DNA of 64,000 nucleotides from CALMNV01 sp035688975. GTDB taxonomy: Bacteria > Actinomycetota > Actinomycetes > Actinomycetales > Dermatophilaceae. This document shows, one piece after another, positions 7,072-16,848 of the stretch. The position numbers and the translations under genes are program-made. The first letter of the stretch is position 1. Each line of letters opens with the position of its first letter. The notes below the pieces were generated by a model, which was not told where the DNA came from, searched no databases, and was given only the letters and a program-made list of their open reading frames with translations. The stretch is from positions 1 through 64,000 of the forward strand of contig NZ_DASSMH010000076.1 in the NCBI RefSeq assembly GCF_035688975.1. The letters run 5' to 3'.

Positions 7072-10000
7072 ATGACGCCGCACTCCCGCTTCAGCTCGCA
7101 TCCGCAGAGCACCGGGCTCTACCGGCGCGAGCTCGAGCACGACGCCTGCGGTGTCGCGCTCGTGGCGACCCTACGCGGAACCGCCGGTCACGACATCGTC
7201 GACCACGCCCTGACCGCGCTGCGCAACCTCGACCACCGGGGCGCCACCGGTGCCGACCCCCTGGTCGGTGACGGCGCCGGCATCCTCCTGCAGATCCCGG
7301 ACGAGTTCCTGCGCAGCGTGGTGCCCTTCCGGCTCCCGACCCCCGGGGCGTATGCCGCCGGGCTCGTGTTCCTGCCCGCCGACCCCGGCGAGCGCGCGCA
7401 GGCCGTGGCCCGCATCGAGCAGCTCGCGGCCGCCGAGAACCTCACGGTGCTCGGCTGGCGGGACGTGCCGGTCGAGGCCGACCTCGTCGGCAAGGTCGCC
7501 CGTGACTGCATGCCGCACTTCGCCCAGCTCTTCGTCTCCTCGGCCATCGGCCGCGCCGTGCACCTCGGCCTCGACCGCCTCGCGTTCCGGCTGCGCAAGC
7601 GGGCCGAGCACGACGCCGACGTCTACTTCGCCTCCCTGTCGTCGCGGACCCTCGTCTACAAGGGGATGCTGACGACCGGTCAGCTCGAGCCGTTCTTCCC
7701 CGACCTCAGCGACCCGCGCCTCAAGACCGAGCTCGCGGTGGTGCACTCCCGCTTCTCGACCAACACGTTCCCGTCCTGGCCGCTCGCGCACCCCTACCGG
7801 TTCATCGCCCACAACGGCGAGATCAACACCGTCAAGGGCAACCGCAACTGGATGCGGGCCCGGGAGAGCCTGCTCACCTCGGACATCATCCCCGGCGACC
7901 TCGAGAAGCTCTTCCCCATCGTGACCCCGGGCGGCTCAGACTCGGCCAGCTTCGACGAGGTCCTCGAGCTGCTCCACCTGGGCGGCCGGTCGCTGCCGCA
8001 CGCGGTGCTCATGATGATCCCGGAGGCGTGGGAGAACCACGCCACGATGGACCCCGCGCGCCGGGCCTTCTACGAGTTCCACTCGACGATCATGGAGCCC
8101 TGGGACGGGCCGGCCAACGTCGTCTTCACCGACGGCACGCTCGTCGGCGCCGTCCTCGACCGCAACGGCCTGCGCCCGGGGCGCTACTCGGTGACGTCGG
8201 ACGGCCTCGTCGTGCTCGCCTCCGAGTCGGGCGTGCTCGACCTCGACCCGGCCTCGATCGTCAAGCGGGGCCGGCTGCAGCCCGGCCGGATGTTCCTCGT
8301 CGACACCGAGCACGGCCGGATCGTCGGCGACGACGAGATCAAGACCCAGCTCGCGGCGGCGCACCCGTATGCCGACTGGCTGCACGCCGGGCTCATCCGC
8401 CTCGAGGACCTGCCGGAGCGCGAGCACATCGTCCACACGGCCGCGTCGGTGGCCCGCCGCCAGCAGACCTTCGGCTACACCCACGAGGAGCTGCGCATCC
8501 TGCTCACCCCGATGGCGCGCACGGGCGGCGAGGCGCTCGGCTCGATGGGGACCGACACGCCCATCGCGGTCCTGTCCTCCCGACCCAGGCTGCTCTTCGA
8601 CTACTTCACGCAGCTGTTCGCGCAGGTGACCAACCCCCCGCTGGACGCGATCCGCGAGGAGCTCGTCACCTCCCTCGGCACCCTCCTCGGTCCGGAGGGC
8701 AACGCGCTGTCCGCGTCCCCCGCGCACGCGCGCCAGCTCGTGCTCAACTTCCCCGTCATCGACAACGACGAGCTCGCCAAGATCGTGCACCTCAACGCCG
8801 ACGGCGACCTGCCCGGCTACGCGACGTACGTCGTCCGCGGCCTCTACGACGTCACGGGCGGCGCCGCGGCCATGCGCGCCCGGCTCGAGGAGATCTTCAC
8901 CGAGGTCTCCCACGCGATCAGCCGCGGGGCCCGGTTCGTCGTGCTCTCGGACCGAGACTCCGGCCGCGACCTCGCGCCGATCCCCTCCCTGCTGCTCACG
9001 GCGGGCGTGCACCACCACCTCATCCGCGAGAAGACCCGGACGCAGGTGGGCCTCATCGTCGAGGCCGGCGACGTGCGGGAGGTGCACCACGTCGCGCTTC
9101 TCATCGGCTACGGCGCCGCGGCGGTCAACCCCTACCTCGCCATGGAGACGGTCGAGGACCTCGTCCGGTCCGGCGAGATCGACGACGTGACGCCCGAGCG
9201 GGCGGTCAAGAACCTCATCAAGGCGCTCGGCAAGGGCGTGCTCAAGGTGATGTCCAAGATGGGCATCTCGACGGTCGCGTCCTACCGCGGGGCCCAGGTG
9301 TTCGAGGCCATCGGCCTCTCGGAGGACCTCGTCGAGCGCTACTTCACCGGCACCGTGTCCCAGCTGGGTGGCGTGGGCCTCGACGTCATCGCCCGCGAGA
9401 CCGCGGAGCGCCACGCCCGCGCCTACCCGCCGGACGGCGTCTACCAGGCCCACCGCGTGCTCGACGTCGGTGGGGAGTACCAGTGGCGCCGCGAGGGTGA
9501 GCCGCACCTGTTCGACCCCGAGACCGTCTTCCGGCTGCAGCACTCGACCCGGACGCGTCGCTACGACATCTTCAAGCAGTACACCTCCCGGGTCGACGAC
9601 CAGACGTCGCGGCTCATGACGCTGCGCGGCCTCATGGGCTTCCAGGCTCCGGGCGCCACCGGCAGGCTGCCGGTGCCGATCGACGAGGTCGAGCCGGTGA
9701 GCGAGATCGTCAAGCGCTTCAACACCGGGGCGATGAGCTACGGCTCGATCTCCGAGGAGTCGCACGAGACGCTCGCCATCGCGATGAACCGGCTCGGCGG
9801 CCGGTCCAACACCGGCGAGGGCGGCGAGGACCGCGAGCGCCTCCTCGACCCGGAGCGCCGCTCCGCCGTCAAGCAGGTGGCCTCGGGCCGGTTCGGTGTC
9901 ACGAGCCTCTACCTCACGCACGCCGACGACATCCAGATCAAGATGGCCCAGGGCGCCAAGCCGGGCGAGGGCGGCCAGCTTCCCGGGCACAAGGTCTACC

Positions 10001-11625
10001 CGTGGGTGGCCCGGACGCGGCACTCGACCCCCGGGGTGGGGCTGATCTCCCCGCCGCCACACCACGACATCTACTCGATCGAGGACCTCGCCCAGCTCAT
10101 CCACGACCTCAAGAACGCCAACCCGAGCGCCCGGATCCACGTCAAGCTTGTGTCCGAGGTCGGGGTTGGCACCGTGGCAGCCGGGGTGTCCAAGGCGCAC
10201 GCGGACGTCGTGCTCATCTCCGGTCACGATGGCGGCACCGGCGCGTCGCCGCTCACCTCGCTGAAGCACGCCGGCGCGCCCTGGGAGCTCGGTCTCGCCG
10301 AGGCCCAGCAGACGCTCGTGCTCAACGGCCTCCGGGACCGGATCGTCGTGCAGGTCGACGGTCAGCTCAAGACCGGCCGCGACGTCGTCATCGCCGCGCT
10401 CCTCGGCGCCGAGGAGTTCGGCTTCGCGACAGCCCCTCTTGTCGTGTCGGGCTGCATCATGATGCGGGTCTGCCACCTCGACACGTGCCCCGTCGGCATC
10501 GCCACGCAGAACCCCGAGCTGCGGGCCCGCTACTCCGGCAAGCCGGAGTTCGTCGAGACGTTCTTCGAGTACATCGCCCAGGAGGTCCGGGAGCTGCTCG
10601 CCTCGCTGGGCTTCCGGTCCGTCGAGGAGGCGGTGGGTCGCGTCGACAGCCTCGACCTCGACCGGGCCATCACGCACTGGAAGGCGTCGGGCCTGGACCT
10701 CACGCCGATCCTGTCGGTGGCCGACAACCCGACCGGGGGAACGCTGCACCAGTCGGAGACCCAGGACCACGGGCTGGACAAGGCGCTCGACGTCGAGCTG
10801 CTGAGCCGGGCGCTGCCCGCCATCGAGGGCGGCGACCGGGTCGCGACCGAGATCGGCGTGCGCAACGTCAACCGCACGGTCGGCACGATGCTCGGCCACC
10901 ACGTCACCCGCGCGCACCCCGACGGGCTCGCCGAGGACACGATCGAGATCACGATGACCGGCTCCGGAGGCCAGTCCTTCGGGGCCTTCCTGCCCGCCGG
11001 CGTCACGATCAGGCTCTTCGGCGACGCCAACGACTACGTCGGCAAGGGGCTCTCCGGCGGCCGCATCACGGTCCGCCCCGCCCGGGAGGCCACGCTCGTC
11101 GCGGAGGACAACGTCATCGCCGGCAACGTCATCGGCTACGGCGCGACCTCCGGCGAGCTCTTCCTGCGCGGCACGGTCGGCGAGCGCTTCTGCGTCCGCA
11201 ACTCCGGGGCGAGTGCCGTCGTCGAGGGCGTCGGCGACCACGGCTGCGAGTACATGACGGGTGGGACCGTGGTCGTCCTCGGGCCCACCGGTCGCAACTT
11301 CGCCGCCGGTATGTCCGGCGGCGTGGCTTACGTGCTCGACCTGAGACGCGACCTCGTCAACCCCGAGCTCGTAGACCTCTCGCCGCTGCGCCCCGACGAC
11401 GAGACCACGCTTCGGGGGCTGCTCACCAAGCACCTGGCCGAGACCGACTCCGCGGTGGCCCGTCGGCTGCTGGACGACTGGGACGGCGCCCGCGCCCGCT
11501 TCACGCTCGTGTTGCCGCGCGACTACCAGCGGGTGCTCGACGTGCGCGCGCAGGCTGAGGAGCAGGGCCTCGACGTCGACGGCGCCGAGGTGTGGAACCG
11601 GATCATGGAGGCTTCCCGTGGCTGA
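7072..11625 (+). CDS. gltB: Glutamate synthase (NADPH) large subunit
   Basis: GltB takes ammonia from glutamine and transfers it to 2-oxoglutarate, giving glutamate. The 1517-residue protein has the class II glutaminase domain first, with the nucleophile Cys26 in HDACGVAL exposed after loss of a short propeptide, then the central domain, the FMN synthase domain, and the 3Fe-4S cluster motif C-x5-C-x4-C in CIMMRVCHLDTCPVG. The last part is the GXGXG beta-helix domain. ATG 7072 has AAAAGGA 8 bases upstream; GTG 7066 is a weaker alternative. The 151-base spacer before it holds a possible -10 TATCGT (6992-6997) but no convincing -35. It overlaps gltD by 8 bases. Confidence 0.96.
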   Translation: MTPHSRFSSHPQSTGLYRRELEHDACGVALVATLRGTAGHDIVDHALTALRNLDHRGATGADPLVGDGAGILLQIPDEFLRSVVPFRLPTPGAYAAGLVFLPADPGERAQAVARIEQLAAAENLTVLGWRDVPVEADLVGKVARDCMPHFAQLFVSSAIGRAVHLGLDRLAFRLRKRAEHDADVYFASLSSRTLVYKGMLTTGQLEPFFPDLSDPRLKTELAVVHSRFSTNTFPSWPLAHPYRFIAHNGEINTVKGNRNWMRARESLLTSDIIPGDLEKLFPIVTPGGSDSASFDEVLELLHLGGRSLPHAVLMMIPEAWENHATMDPARRAFYEFHSTIMEPWDGPANVVFTDGTLVGAVLDRNGLRPGRYSVTSDGLVVLASESGVLDLDPASIVKRGRLQPGRMFLVDTEHGRIVGDDEIKTQLAAAHPYADWLHAGLIRLEDLPEREHIVHTAASVARRQQTFGYTHEELRILLTPMARTGGEALGSMGTDTPIAVLSSRPRLLFDYFTQLFAQVTNPPLDAIREELVTSLGTLLGPEGNALSASPAHARQLVLNFPVIDNDELAKIVHLNADGDLPGYATYVVRGLYDVTGGAAAMRARLEEIFTEVSHAISRGARFVVLSDRDSGRDLAPIPSLLLTAGVHHHLIREKTRTQVGLIVEAGDVREVHHVALLIGYGAAAVNPYLAMETVEDLVRSGEIDDVTPERAVKNLIKALGKGVLKVMSKMGISTVASYRGAQVFEAIGLSEDLVERYFTGTVSQLGGVGLDVIARETAERHARAYPPDGVYQAHRVLDVGGEYQWRREGEPHLFDPETVFRLQHSTRTRRYDIFKQYTSRVDDQTSRLMTLRGLMGFQAPGATGRLPVPIDEVEPVSEIVKRFNTGAMSYGSISEESHETLAIAMNRLGGRSNTGEGGEDRERLLDPERRSAVKQVASGRFGVTSLYLTHADDIQIKMAQGAKPGEGGQLPGHKVYPWVARTRHSTPGVGLISPPPHHDIYSIEDLAQLIHDLKNANPSARIHVKLVSEVGVGTVAAGVSKAHADVVLISGHDGGTGASPLTSLKHAGAPWELGLAEAQQTLVLNGLRDRIVVQVDGQLKTGRDVVIAALLGAEEFGFATAPLVVSGCIMMRVCHLDTCPVGIATQNPELRARYSGKPEFVETFFEYIAQEVRELLASLGFRSVEEAVGRVDSLDLDRAITHWKASGLDLTPILSVADNPTGGTLHQSETQDHGLDKALDVELLSRALPAIEGGDRVATEIGVRNVNRTVGTMLGHHVTRAHPDGLAEDTIEITMTGSGGQSFGAFLPAGVTIRLFGDANDYVGKGLSGGRITVRPAREATLVAEDNVIAGNVIGYGATSGELFLRGTVGERFCVRNSGASAVVEGVGDHGCEYMTGGTVVVLGPTGRNFAAGMSGGVAYVLDLRRDLVNPELVDLSPLRPDDETTLRGLLTKHLAETDSAVARRLLDDWDGARARFTLVLPRDYQRVLDVRAQAEEQGLDVDGAEVWNRIMEASRG

Positions 11626-13084
11626 CCCACAAGGATTCCTGAAGACGCGCGAGCGCGAGCTGCCCACCCGCCGTCCGATCTCCGTCCGCATCCGCGACTG
11701 GAAGGAGGTCTACGAGGAGCAGCAGCTGGGCCAGCTCCAGCGCCAGGCCGGCCGCTGCATGGACTGCGGAATCCCCTTCTGCCACAACGGTTGCCCGCTC
11801 GGAAATCTCATCCCGGAGTGGAACACCCTTGCGTGGCGGGGCGACTGGGCCGACGCCATCGAGCGGCTGCACGCCACCAACAACTTCCCGGAGTTCACCG
11901 GCCGCCTGTGCCCTGCGCCGTGCGAGACGGCGTGCGTCCTCGGCATCAACCAGCCGGCCGTGACGATCAAGCAGGTCGAGGTCACGACGATCGAGCAGGC
12001 CTTCGAGCGCGGGCTCGTCGCGCCGGCACCGCCCGAGCGGCTCACGGGCAAGACCGTGGCGGTCGTCGGCTCCGGGCCGGCCGGACTGGCGGCCGCGCAG
12101 CAGCTCACGCGTGCCGGGCACACCGTCGCGGTGTTCGAGCGGGACGACAAGCCCGGTGGGCTGCTGCGCTACGGCATCCCGGAGTTCAAGATGGAGAAGT
12201 CGGTGCTCGACCGGCGGTTGCGCCAGATGGAGGCCGAGGGCACGCGCTTCCGCAGCGGGGTCGAGGTCGGGGTGAAGATCACGGGCCGGCAGCTGCGCGA
12301 CCGCTACGACGCGGTCGTGCTGGCGACCGGGTCGACGGTCGCTCGCGACCTCGCGGTCCCGGGTCGGGAGCTGCGCGGCATACACCAGGCGATGGAATAC
12401 CTGCCGCAGAGCAACCGCGCCTCCCTCGGGGAGGAGGTCGCGGACCAGATCCTCGCGACGGACAAGGACGTCGTCATCATCGGTGGTGGCGACACGGGTG
12501 CCGACTGCATCGGCACCGCACACCGCCAGGGCGCCCGCTCCGTCACGTCCCTCGAGATCCTGCCGCGGCCGCCGGAGGAGCGGCCCGAGAGCCAGCCGTG
12601 GCCGACCTACCCGATGATCTACCGCGTCGCGAGCGCGCACGAGGAGGGTGGCGAGCGGCTGTATGCCGTGAGCACCACCGAGTTCCTCGGCGACGAGGAG
12701 GGCCGCGTGTCGGGGCTGCGCCTCACGGAGGTCGAGCTCGTCGACGGCCGGTTCGCGCCTCGCGCGGGTGGCGAAGGCTCGGAGCGGGTCATCCCGGCGC
12801 AGCTCGTGCTCCTCGCGATGGGCTTCCTCGGCCCCGAGGGGACCGGGGTCGTCGAGCAGCTCGGCCTCGAGCTGGACGAGCGCTCCAACATCCGACGGGA
12901 CAGGAACTACATGGCCTCGGTGCCGGGCGTCTTCGTCGCAGGCGACGCCGGTCGCGGCCAGTCGCTCATCGTGTGGGCCATCGCCGAGGGCCGGGCCGCG
13001 GCCGCGGGCGTCGACGCGTGGCTGACCGGGTCGAGCGCGCTGCCGCGACCGGTGGCCCCCACCGACCGACCCGTCACCGTCTGA
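11618..13084 (+). CDS. gltD: Glutamate synthase small subunit
   Basis: GltD feeds electrons from NADPH through FAD and two 4Fe-4S clusters to GltB. The 488-residue protein has the N-terminal cluster motifs CMDCGIPFCHNGCP and CPAPCETAC, the FAD-binding VVGSGPAGLAAAQQL loop (about residue 150), the PGGLLRYGIPEFK segment and an NADPH-binding IIGGGDTGADC loop, ending with FVAGDAGRGQSL. GTG 11618 is used although its ribosome-binding site (GAGGCTTCC) is poor; the 8-base overlap with gltB points to coupling. An inverted repeat after the stop probably ends the gltBD transcript. Confidence 0.96.
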   Translation: MADPQGFLKTRERELPTRRPISVRIRDWKEVYEEQQLGQLQRQAGRCMDCGIPFCHNGCPLGNLIPEWNTLAWRGDWADAIERLHATNNFPEFTGRLCPAPCETACVLGINQPAVTIKQVEVTTIEQAFERGLVAPAPPERLTGKTVAVVGSGPAGLAAAQQLTRAGHTVAVFERDDKPGGLLRYGIPEFKMEKSVLDRRLRQMEAEGTRFRSGVEVGVKITGRQLRDRYDAVVLATGSTVARDLAVPGRELRGIHQAMEYLPQSNRASLGEEVADQILATDKDVVIIGGGDTGADCIGTAHRQGARSVTSLEILPRPPEERPESQPWPTYPMIYRVASAHEEGGERLYAVSTTEFLGDEEGRVSGLRLTEVELVDGRFAPRAGGEGSERVIPAQLVLLAMGFLGPEGTGVVEQLGLELDERSNIRRDRNYMASVPGVFVAGDAGRGQSLIVWAIAEGRAAAAGVDAWLTGSSALPRPVAPTDRPVTV

Positions 13085-13093
13085 CTTCGGCCA

Positions 13094-13132
13094 CTCACCC
13101 CGGGGGCGTCCACAGGGCGAACCCGGGGTGAG
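13094..13132 (+). terminator. Hairpin after gltD
   Basis: CTCACCCCGGG (13094-13104) and CCCGGGGTGAG (13122-13132) form a perfect 11-bp inverted repeat with a 17-base loop, 10 bases after the gltD stop and just before the pyk promoter. No T-run follows, which is usual in this GC range. Confidence 0.65.
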
Positions 13133-13150
13133 CCGCGTCACAGCACCCCC

Positions 13151-13156
13151 TAGGGT
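13151..13156 (+). promoter_or_regulatory. -10 element of a leaderless pyk promoter
   Basis: TAGGGT is followed by exactly 7 bases and the ATG of pyk. The same hexamer precedes uvrC at 6 bases. No ribosome-binding site fits between them. Confidence 0.7.
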
Positions 13157-13163
13157 TGCCGTC

Positions 13164-14621
13164 ATGCGTGGTGCGAAGATCGTCTGCACGATCGGACCGA
13201 AGACCTCCTCTCCCGAGGCCCTCCGAGCCCTGGTCGACGCCGGGATGGACGTGGCGCGGCTCAACCTCTCCCACGGCGACCACTCGGTCCACGAGGGCGT
13301 CTACCACGCCGTGCGGGCCGCGAGCGACGCGTCGGGTCGCGCCGTGGGCATCCTCGTCGACCTCCAGGGACCGAAGATCCGCACCGGCCGCTTCGCGTCC
13401 GGCCCCGTGACGCTCGTGCCGGGCCAGCGCTTCACCATCACGACCCGTGACGTCCCGGGCGGCGAGGCAGAGGTGGGCACGACGTATGGCGGGCTGCCGG
13501 GCGACGTGCGACCGGGCGACGTGCTGCTCATCGACGACGGCAAGGTGATGCTGCGCGCCGTCGACGTCACCGAGTGCGACGTCATCACCGAGACGGTCAT
13601 CGGGGGAGTGGTCTCCAACAACAAGGGGATCAACCTGCCCGGCGTCGCGGTCAGCGTGCCGGCCCTGTCGGACAAGGACCGCGACGACCTGCGCTTCGCG
13701 ATGCGCATCGGCGTCGACCTCATCGCGCTGTCGTTCGTCCGGTCGGCGCAGGACATCACCGACGTGCACGAGATCATGGACGAGTTCGGCTACCGCATCC
13801 CGGTGCTCGCCAAGGTCGAGAAGCCGCAGGCGGTCGCCAACCTCGAGGAGATCGTCGCCGCCTTCGACGGAGTCATGGTGGCCCGGGGCGACCTCGGGGT
13901 GGAGATGCCCCTCGAGGAGGTGCCGCTCGTCCAGAAGCACGCGATCGACCTCTGCCGCCGCGCCGCCAAGCCGGTCATCGTCGCCACGCAGGTGCTCGAG
14001 TCGATGATCGAGAGCCCGCGACCCACGCGCGCCGAGGCGTCGGACGCCGCCAACGCCGTGCTCGACGGGGCCGACGCCCTCATGCTGTCCGGCGAGACGT
14101 CCGTGGGCGCCTGGCCCGTGGAGGCCGTCATGACGATGGCGAGGATCATCCAGAGCACCGAGGAGCGCGGGCACGAGCGCATCGCCACGGTGCCGGTCGA
14201 CCTCTCGAGCGTGGGCAGCGCCGTGACCAGGGCCGCCGTCGAGATCGGGGAGAGTGTCGGAGCCCGGTTCCTCATCACGTTCACCGAGACCGGGGGGTCC
14301 GCCAAGCGCATGGCGAGGTTCCGGCCGCACCTGCCGATGCTGGCCTTCACCTCGGAGCCGCGGACCCGGTCGCAGCTCGCGCTCGTCTGGGGCATCGAGA
14401 CCTATCTCGTGCCGCGCATGTGGCACACCGACCAGTTCGCCATGCAGGTCGACCTCAACCTCATCCCCGAGGGCAGGGTCGCCGAGGGCGACCGGGTCCT
14501 CATCGTCGCCGGCTCCCCGCCCGGCATCCCCGGCTCGACCAACGCGCTGCGGGTGCACCGGATCGGCGACGCGGTCAACCGCGCGGCGCCGGCATACCGC
14601 CCCGAAGAGGTCACCGGCTGA
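13164..14621 (+). CDS. pyk: Pyruvate kinase
   Basis: Pyruvate kinase converts phosphoenolpyruvate and ADP to pyruvate and ATP, the last glycolytic step. The 485-residue protein opens with AKIVCTIGPKTSS, has NLSHGDH, DLQGPKIRTG, the active-site block VPVLAKVEKPQAV, MVARGDLGVEMPLEEVP, and the mobile-domain SGETSVGAWPVEAV motif. Length and motifs are those of a typical allosteric bacterial enzyme with A, B and C domains. The ATG at 13164 is fixed by the leaderless -10 element; the longer open frame upstream runs through the gltD terminator. It is monocistronic, followed by about 120 bases without a gene before the tRNA. Confidence 0.96.
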   Translation: MRGAKIVCTIGPKTSSPEALRALVDAGMDVARLNLSHGDHSVHEGVYHAVRAASDASGRAVGILVDLQGPKIRTGRFASGPVTLVPGQRFTITTRDVPGGEAEVGTTYGGLPGDVRPGDVLLIDDGKVMLRAVDVTECDVITETVIGGVVSNNKGINLPGVAVSVPALSDKDRDDLRFAMRIGVDLIALSFVRSAQDITDVHEIMDEFGYRIPVLAKVEKPQAVANLEEIVAAFDGVMVARGDLGVEMPLEEVPLVQKHAIDLCRRAAKPVIVATQVLESMIESPRPTRAEASDAANAVLDGADALMLSGETSVGAWPVEAVMTMARIIQSTEERGHERIATVPVDLSSVGSAVTRAAVEIGESVGARFLITFTETGGSAKRMARFRPHLPMLAFTSEPRTRSQLALVWGIETYLVPRMWHTDQFAMQVDLNLIPEGRVAEGDRVLIVAGSPPGIPGSTNALRVHRIGDAVNRAAPAYRPEEVTG

Positions 14622-14720
14622 GCCAAGGCGTGAGGACCCGAGCGAGGAACGAGCGAGGCCCGGAACGCCGGTTCGGCTCGGCCGGTAAGGAGGCTCCGGC
14701 TGGACTCGGCCCGGGCTCGG

Positions 14721-14726
14721 TATGCT
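14721..14726 (+). promoter_or_regulatory. Probable -10 element for tRNA-Leu
   Basis: TATGCT ends 14 bases before the mature tRNA 5' end, the right distance for a short 5' leader removed by RNase P. The -35 region (CTGGAC at 14700-14705, spacing 15) is weak. Confidence 0.4.
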
Positions 14727-14740
14727 GGCGCGGCACTCCG

Positions 14741-14823
14741 GCCGGGGTGGTGGAATGGCAGACACGGGGCACTCAAAATGCTCTGGCCGCGAGGCCGTGC
14801 GGGTTCGAGTCCCGCTCCCGGCA
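14741..14823 (+). tRNA. tRNA-Leu (anticodon CAA)
   Basis: The acceptor stem pairs GCCGGGG with TCCCGGC. The anticodon loop CTCAAAA sits on a GGGCA/TGCTC stem, placing CAA as the anticodon, which reads UUG. A long variable arm (GGCCGCGAGGCC) marks a class II tRNA, and GCGGG-TTCGAGT-CCCGC is the T arm. The discriminator is A and CCA is not encoded. TTG is a rare leucine codon in this GC-rich genome. Confidence 0.95.
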
Positions 14824-14882
14824 CCGATACGCTGTGGCGCGTGAGCCCTGTCGGGGGCCGGACGAGAGCAGGGACGAAGAGC

Positions 14883-15530
14883 GTGGACGAGAGCACCCAC
14901 ACCCAGGCAAGCGCAGCCACCGAGCCCACGCCGACCGTGTCGTCGGCCGGGGCCCCAGCCCGGCGCATCCTCGTGGCCGAGGACGAGGCGCTCATCCGCC
15001 TCGACCTCGTCGAGATGCTCGGGGAGCAGGGCTACGACGTCGTGGGCCAGGCGAGCAACGGCGAGCAGGCTGTGGCGCTGGCCGGTGAGCTGCGGCCCGA
15101 CCTCGTGATCATGGACGTCAAGATGCCCGTCCTCGACGGGCTCTCCGCAGCCGAGCAGCTGCACGAGGCGAAGCTGTGCCCGGTCATCATGCTCACGGCG
15201 TTCTCCCAGACCGAGCTCGTCGAGCGCGCGCGCGACGCCGGCGTCATGGCCTACATCGTCAAGCCGTTCACGGCCGACGACCTGCGGCCAGCCATCGACA
15301 TCGCGCTCTCCCGGTGGGCCGAGCTCACCGCCCTCGAGGCGGAGATCGCCGACCTCGCCGAGCGCCTGGAGACCCGCAAGCTCGTCGACCGGGCCAAGGG
15401 AGTGCTCATGAGCCAGCTGAAGCTCACCGAGGCCGACGCCTTCCGGTGGATCCAGAAGACGGCCATGGACCGCCGGCTCGGCATGAAGGACGTCGCCGAG
15501 GCCGTGCTCAAGGGCTTCCCGACCTCCTGA
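14883..15530 (+). CDS. pdtaR: ANTAR-domain response regulator (PdtaR-like)
   Basis: This 215-residue protein joins a receiver domain (ILVAEDEALIRLD, phosphoacceptor Asp in LVIMDVKMP, TAFSQTELVERARDAG, and KPF) to a C-terminal ANTAR RNA-binding domain (ETRKLVDRAKGVLM then TEADAFRWIQKTAMDRR). It closely follows M. tuberculosis PdtaR, which is phosphorylated by PdtaS and binds terminator/antiterminator hairpins in mRNA. The start is uncertain: GTG 14883 gives 27 residues before the receiver domain; GTG 14841 lies 7 bases after TACGCT (14828-14833), a leaderless layout seen repeatedly in this window. No histidine kinase is nearby, as for other PdtaS/PdtaR pairs. Confidence 0.88.
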   Translation: MDESTHTQASAATEPTPTVSSAGAPARRILVAEDEALIRLDLVEMLGEQGYDVVGQASNGEQAVALAGELRPDLVIMDVKMPVLDGLSAAEQLHEAKLCPVIMLTAFSQTELVERARDAGVMAYIVKPFTADDLRPAIDIALSRWAELTALEAEIADLAERLETRKLVDRAKGVLMSQLKLTEADAFRWIQKTAMDRRLGMKDVAEAVLKGFPTS

Positions 15531-15657
15531 CCTCCGGCGGCGGGCGCACAGGTCACGAGACGATCACCACCGGAGTTTCTGCTGTGCTTGCGGCGGGGAT
15601 GCGTCTACTGTCTCCCTCAGCCCTCGACCGAGGGTGAGTTATCCCAGGAGGACATTC

Positions 15658-16800
15658 GTGCGTTCCACCATGAAGCTCGCTGTGCCGGTTCTGGCTGCAG
15701 CCCTGGCGCTCAGCGCTTGCGGCACCAAGGGAGGCGACGGCGCCGCACCCGCCGCGTCCGGGGGCGGCCCCGCGGCGTGCGACCTCAAGATCGGCATGTT
15801 CGGCGCCCTGACCGGGCCCAACGCCAACTTGGGCATCTACATCCAGAACGGCGTCAACCTCGCCCTGGACGACTACAACGCCAAGCACGCCGACTGCAAG
15901 GTGGCGCTGGAGAACTACGACTCCCAGGGTGACCCGACCCAGGCCCCCGGCCTCGCCAAGAAGGCCATCGACGACAAGAAGGTCGTCGGAATCGTCGGTC
16001 CCGCCTTCTCCGGTGAGTCCAAGGCGGCCGACCCGCTCTTCAACGAGGCGGGCCTCGTGACGATCACGCCGTCGGCGACCAACCCGAAGCTGGCGGACAA
16101 CGGCTGGAAGACCTTCTTCCGCGCCCTGGGCAACGACGCGACCCAGGGACCCGCGGCGGCCAAGTACATCAAGGACACACTCAAGGCGACGAAGCCCTTC
16201 GTCATCGACGACGCGTCGGAGTACGGCAAGGGCCTCGCCGACATCGTCCGCAAGGACCTGGCCGACGCGGTCGTCGGCAATGACACGATCCAGCAGAAGC
16301 AGACCGACTTCAGCGCCTCGGTGACCAAGGTCAAGGCGTCCGGCGCCGACACGCTTTTCTTCGGCGGCTACTCGCCCGAGGCGGCGCCGCTCATCAAGCA
16401 GCTGCGTGACGCCGGCTGGAAGGGCACGTTCGTCGTCGCCGACGGTGTCAAGGACCAGTCCTACATCGACAACGCCAAGGCGGCGGCGGAAGGCACGATC
16501 ATCACGTGCCCGTGCGTGCCCGCCGACGTGGCCCCCGACTTCCAGAAGGCCTACAAGGCCAAGTACAACCAGGACCCCAACACCTACTCAGGTGAGGGCT
16601 ACGACGCGGCCACGATCCTGCTCGACGGCATCGCCGCAGGCAAGAACCGTGCGAGCATGGTGGACTTCGTCAAGTCCTACGACAAGAAGGGCGTCACGAA
16701 GCAGCTGAAGTTCGACGCCAAGGGCGAGTCCGCGGACATCCACGTGTTCGCCTACAAGGTCGAAGGCGGCAAGATCGTGTCCGCCGGCGAGATCAAGTAA
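15658..16800 (+). CDS. livK: LIV-type ABC transporter substrate-binding lipoprotein
   Basis: A 380-residue lipoprotein with a lipobox LSAC at about residues 18-21 after a short signal peptide, then a type I periplasmic-binding fold (LKIGMFGALTGPNANLG, IVGPAFSGE, VTITPSATNP, YSGEGYDAATIL). It would capture a branched-chain or related amino acid outside the membrane for the LivHMGF machinery that follows. GTG 15658 has AGGAGGA 5 bases upstream; ATG 15670 is less well placed. A possible -10 TACTGT lies at 15606-15611. A hairpin behind the gene may give it higher expression than the rest of the operon. The exact substrate cannot be read from sequence. Confidence 0.9.
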   Translation: MRSTMKLAVPVLAAALALSACGTKGGDGAAPAASGGGPAACDLKIGMFGALTGPNANLGIYIQNGVNLALDDYNAKHADCKVALENYDSQGDPTQAPGLAKKAIDDKKVVGIVGPAFSGESKAADPLFNEAGLVTITPSATNPKLADNGWKTFFRALGNDATQGPAAAKYIKDTLKATKPFVIDDASEYGKGLADIVRKDLADAVVGNDTIQQKQTDFSASVTKVKASGADTLFFGGYSPEAAPLIKQLRDAGWKGTFVVADGVKDQSYIDNAKAAAEGTIITCPCVPADVAPDFQKAYKAKYNQDPNTYSGEGYDAATILLDGIAAGKNRASMVDFVKSYDKKGVTKQLKFDAKGESADIHVFAYKVEGGKIVSAGEIK

Positions 16801-16818
16801 GGCGGTCGACCCGGACAG

Positions 16819-16848
16819 GGGCGGTCGGGGCAGCAGCTCCGGCCGCCC
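16819..16848 (+). terminator. Intercistronic hairpin between livK and livH
   Basis: GGGCGGTCGG (16819-16828) pairs with CCGGCCGCCC (16839-16848), 10 bp with one G-T wobble and a 10-base loop. Lying between a binding-protein gene and its permease genes, it may act as a partial terminator or an mRNA-stabilising stem. Confidence 0.5.

Noticed and set aside
7936..11691. A 1251-codon minus-strand open frame opposite gltB
   Set aside because: No recognisable domain; gltB on the other strand matches its family over the full length.
14622..14740. A terminator hairpin after pyk
   Set aside because: The GAGCGAGG repeats are direct, not inverted, and the CCGG pairs are too short to support a call.
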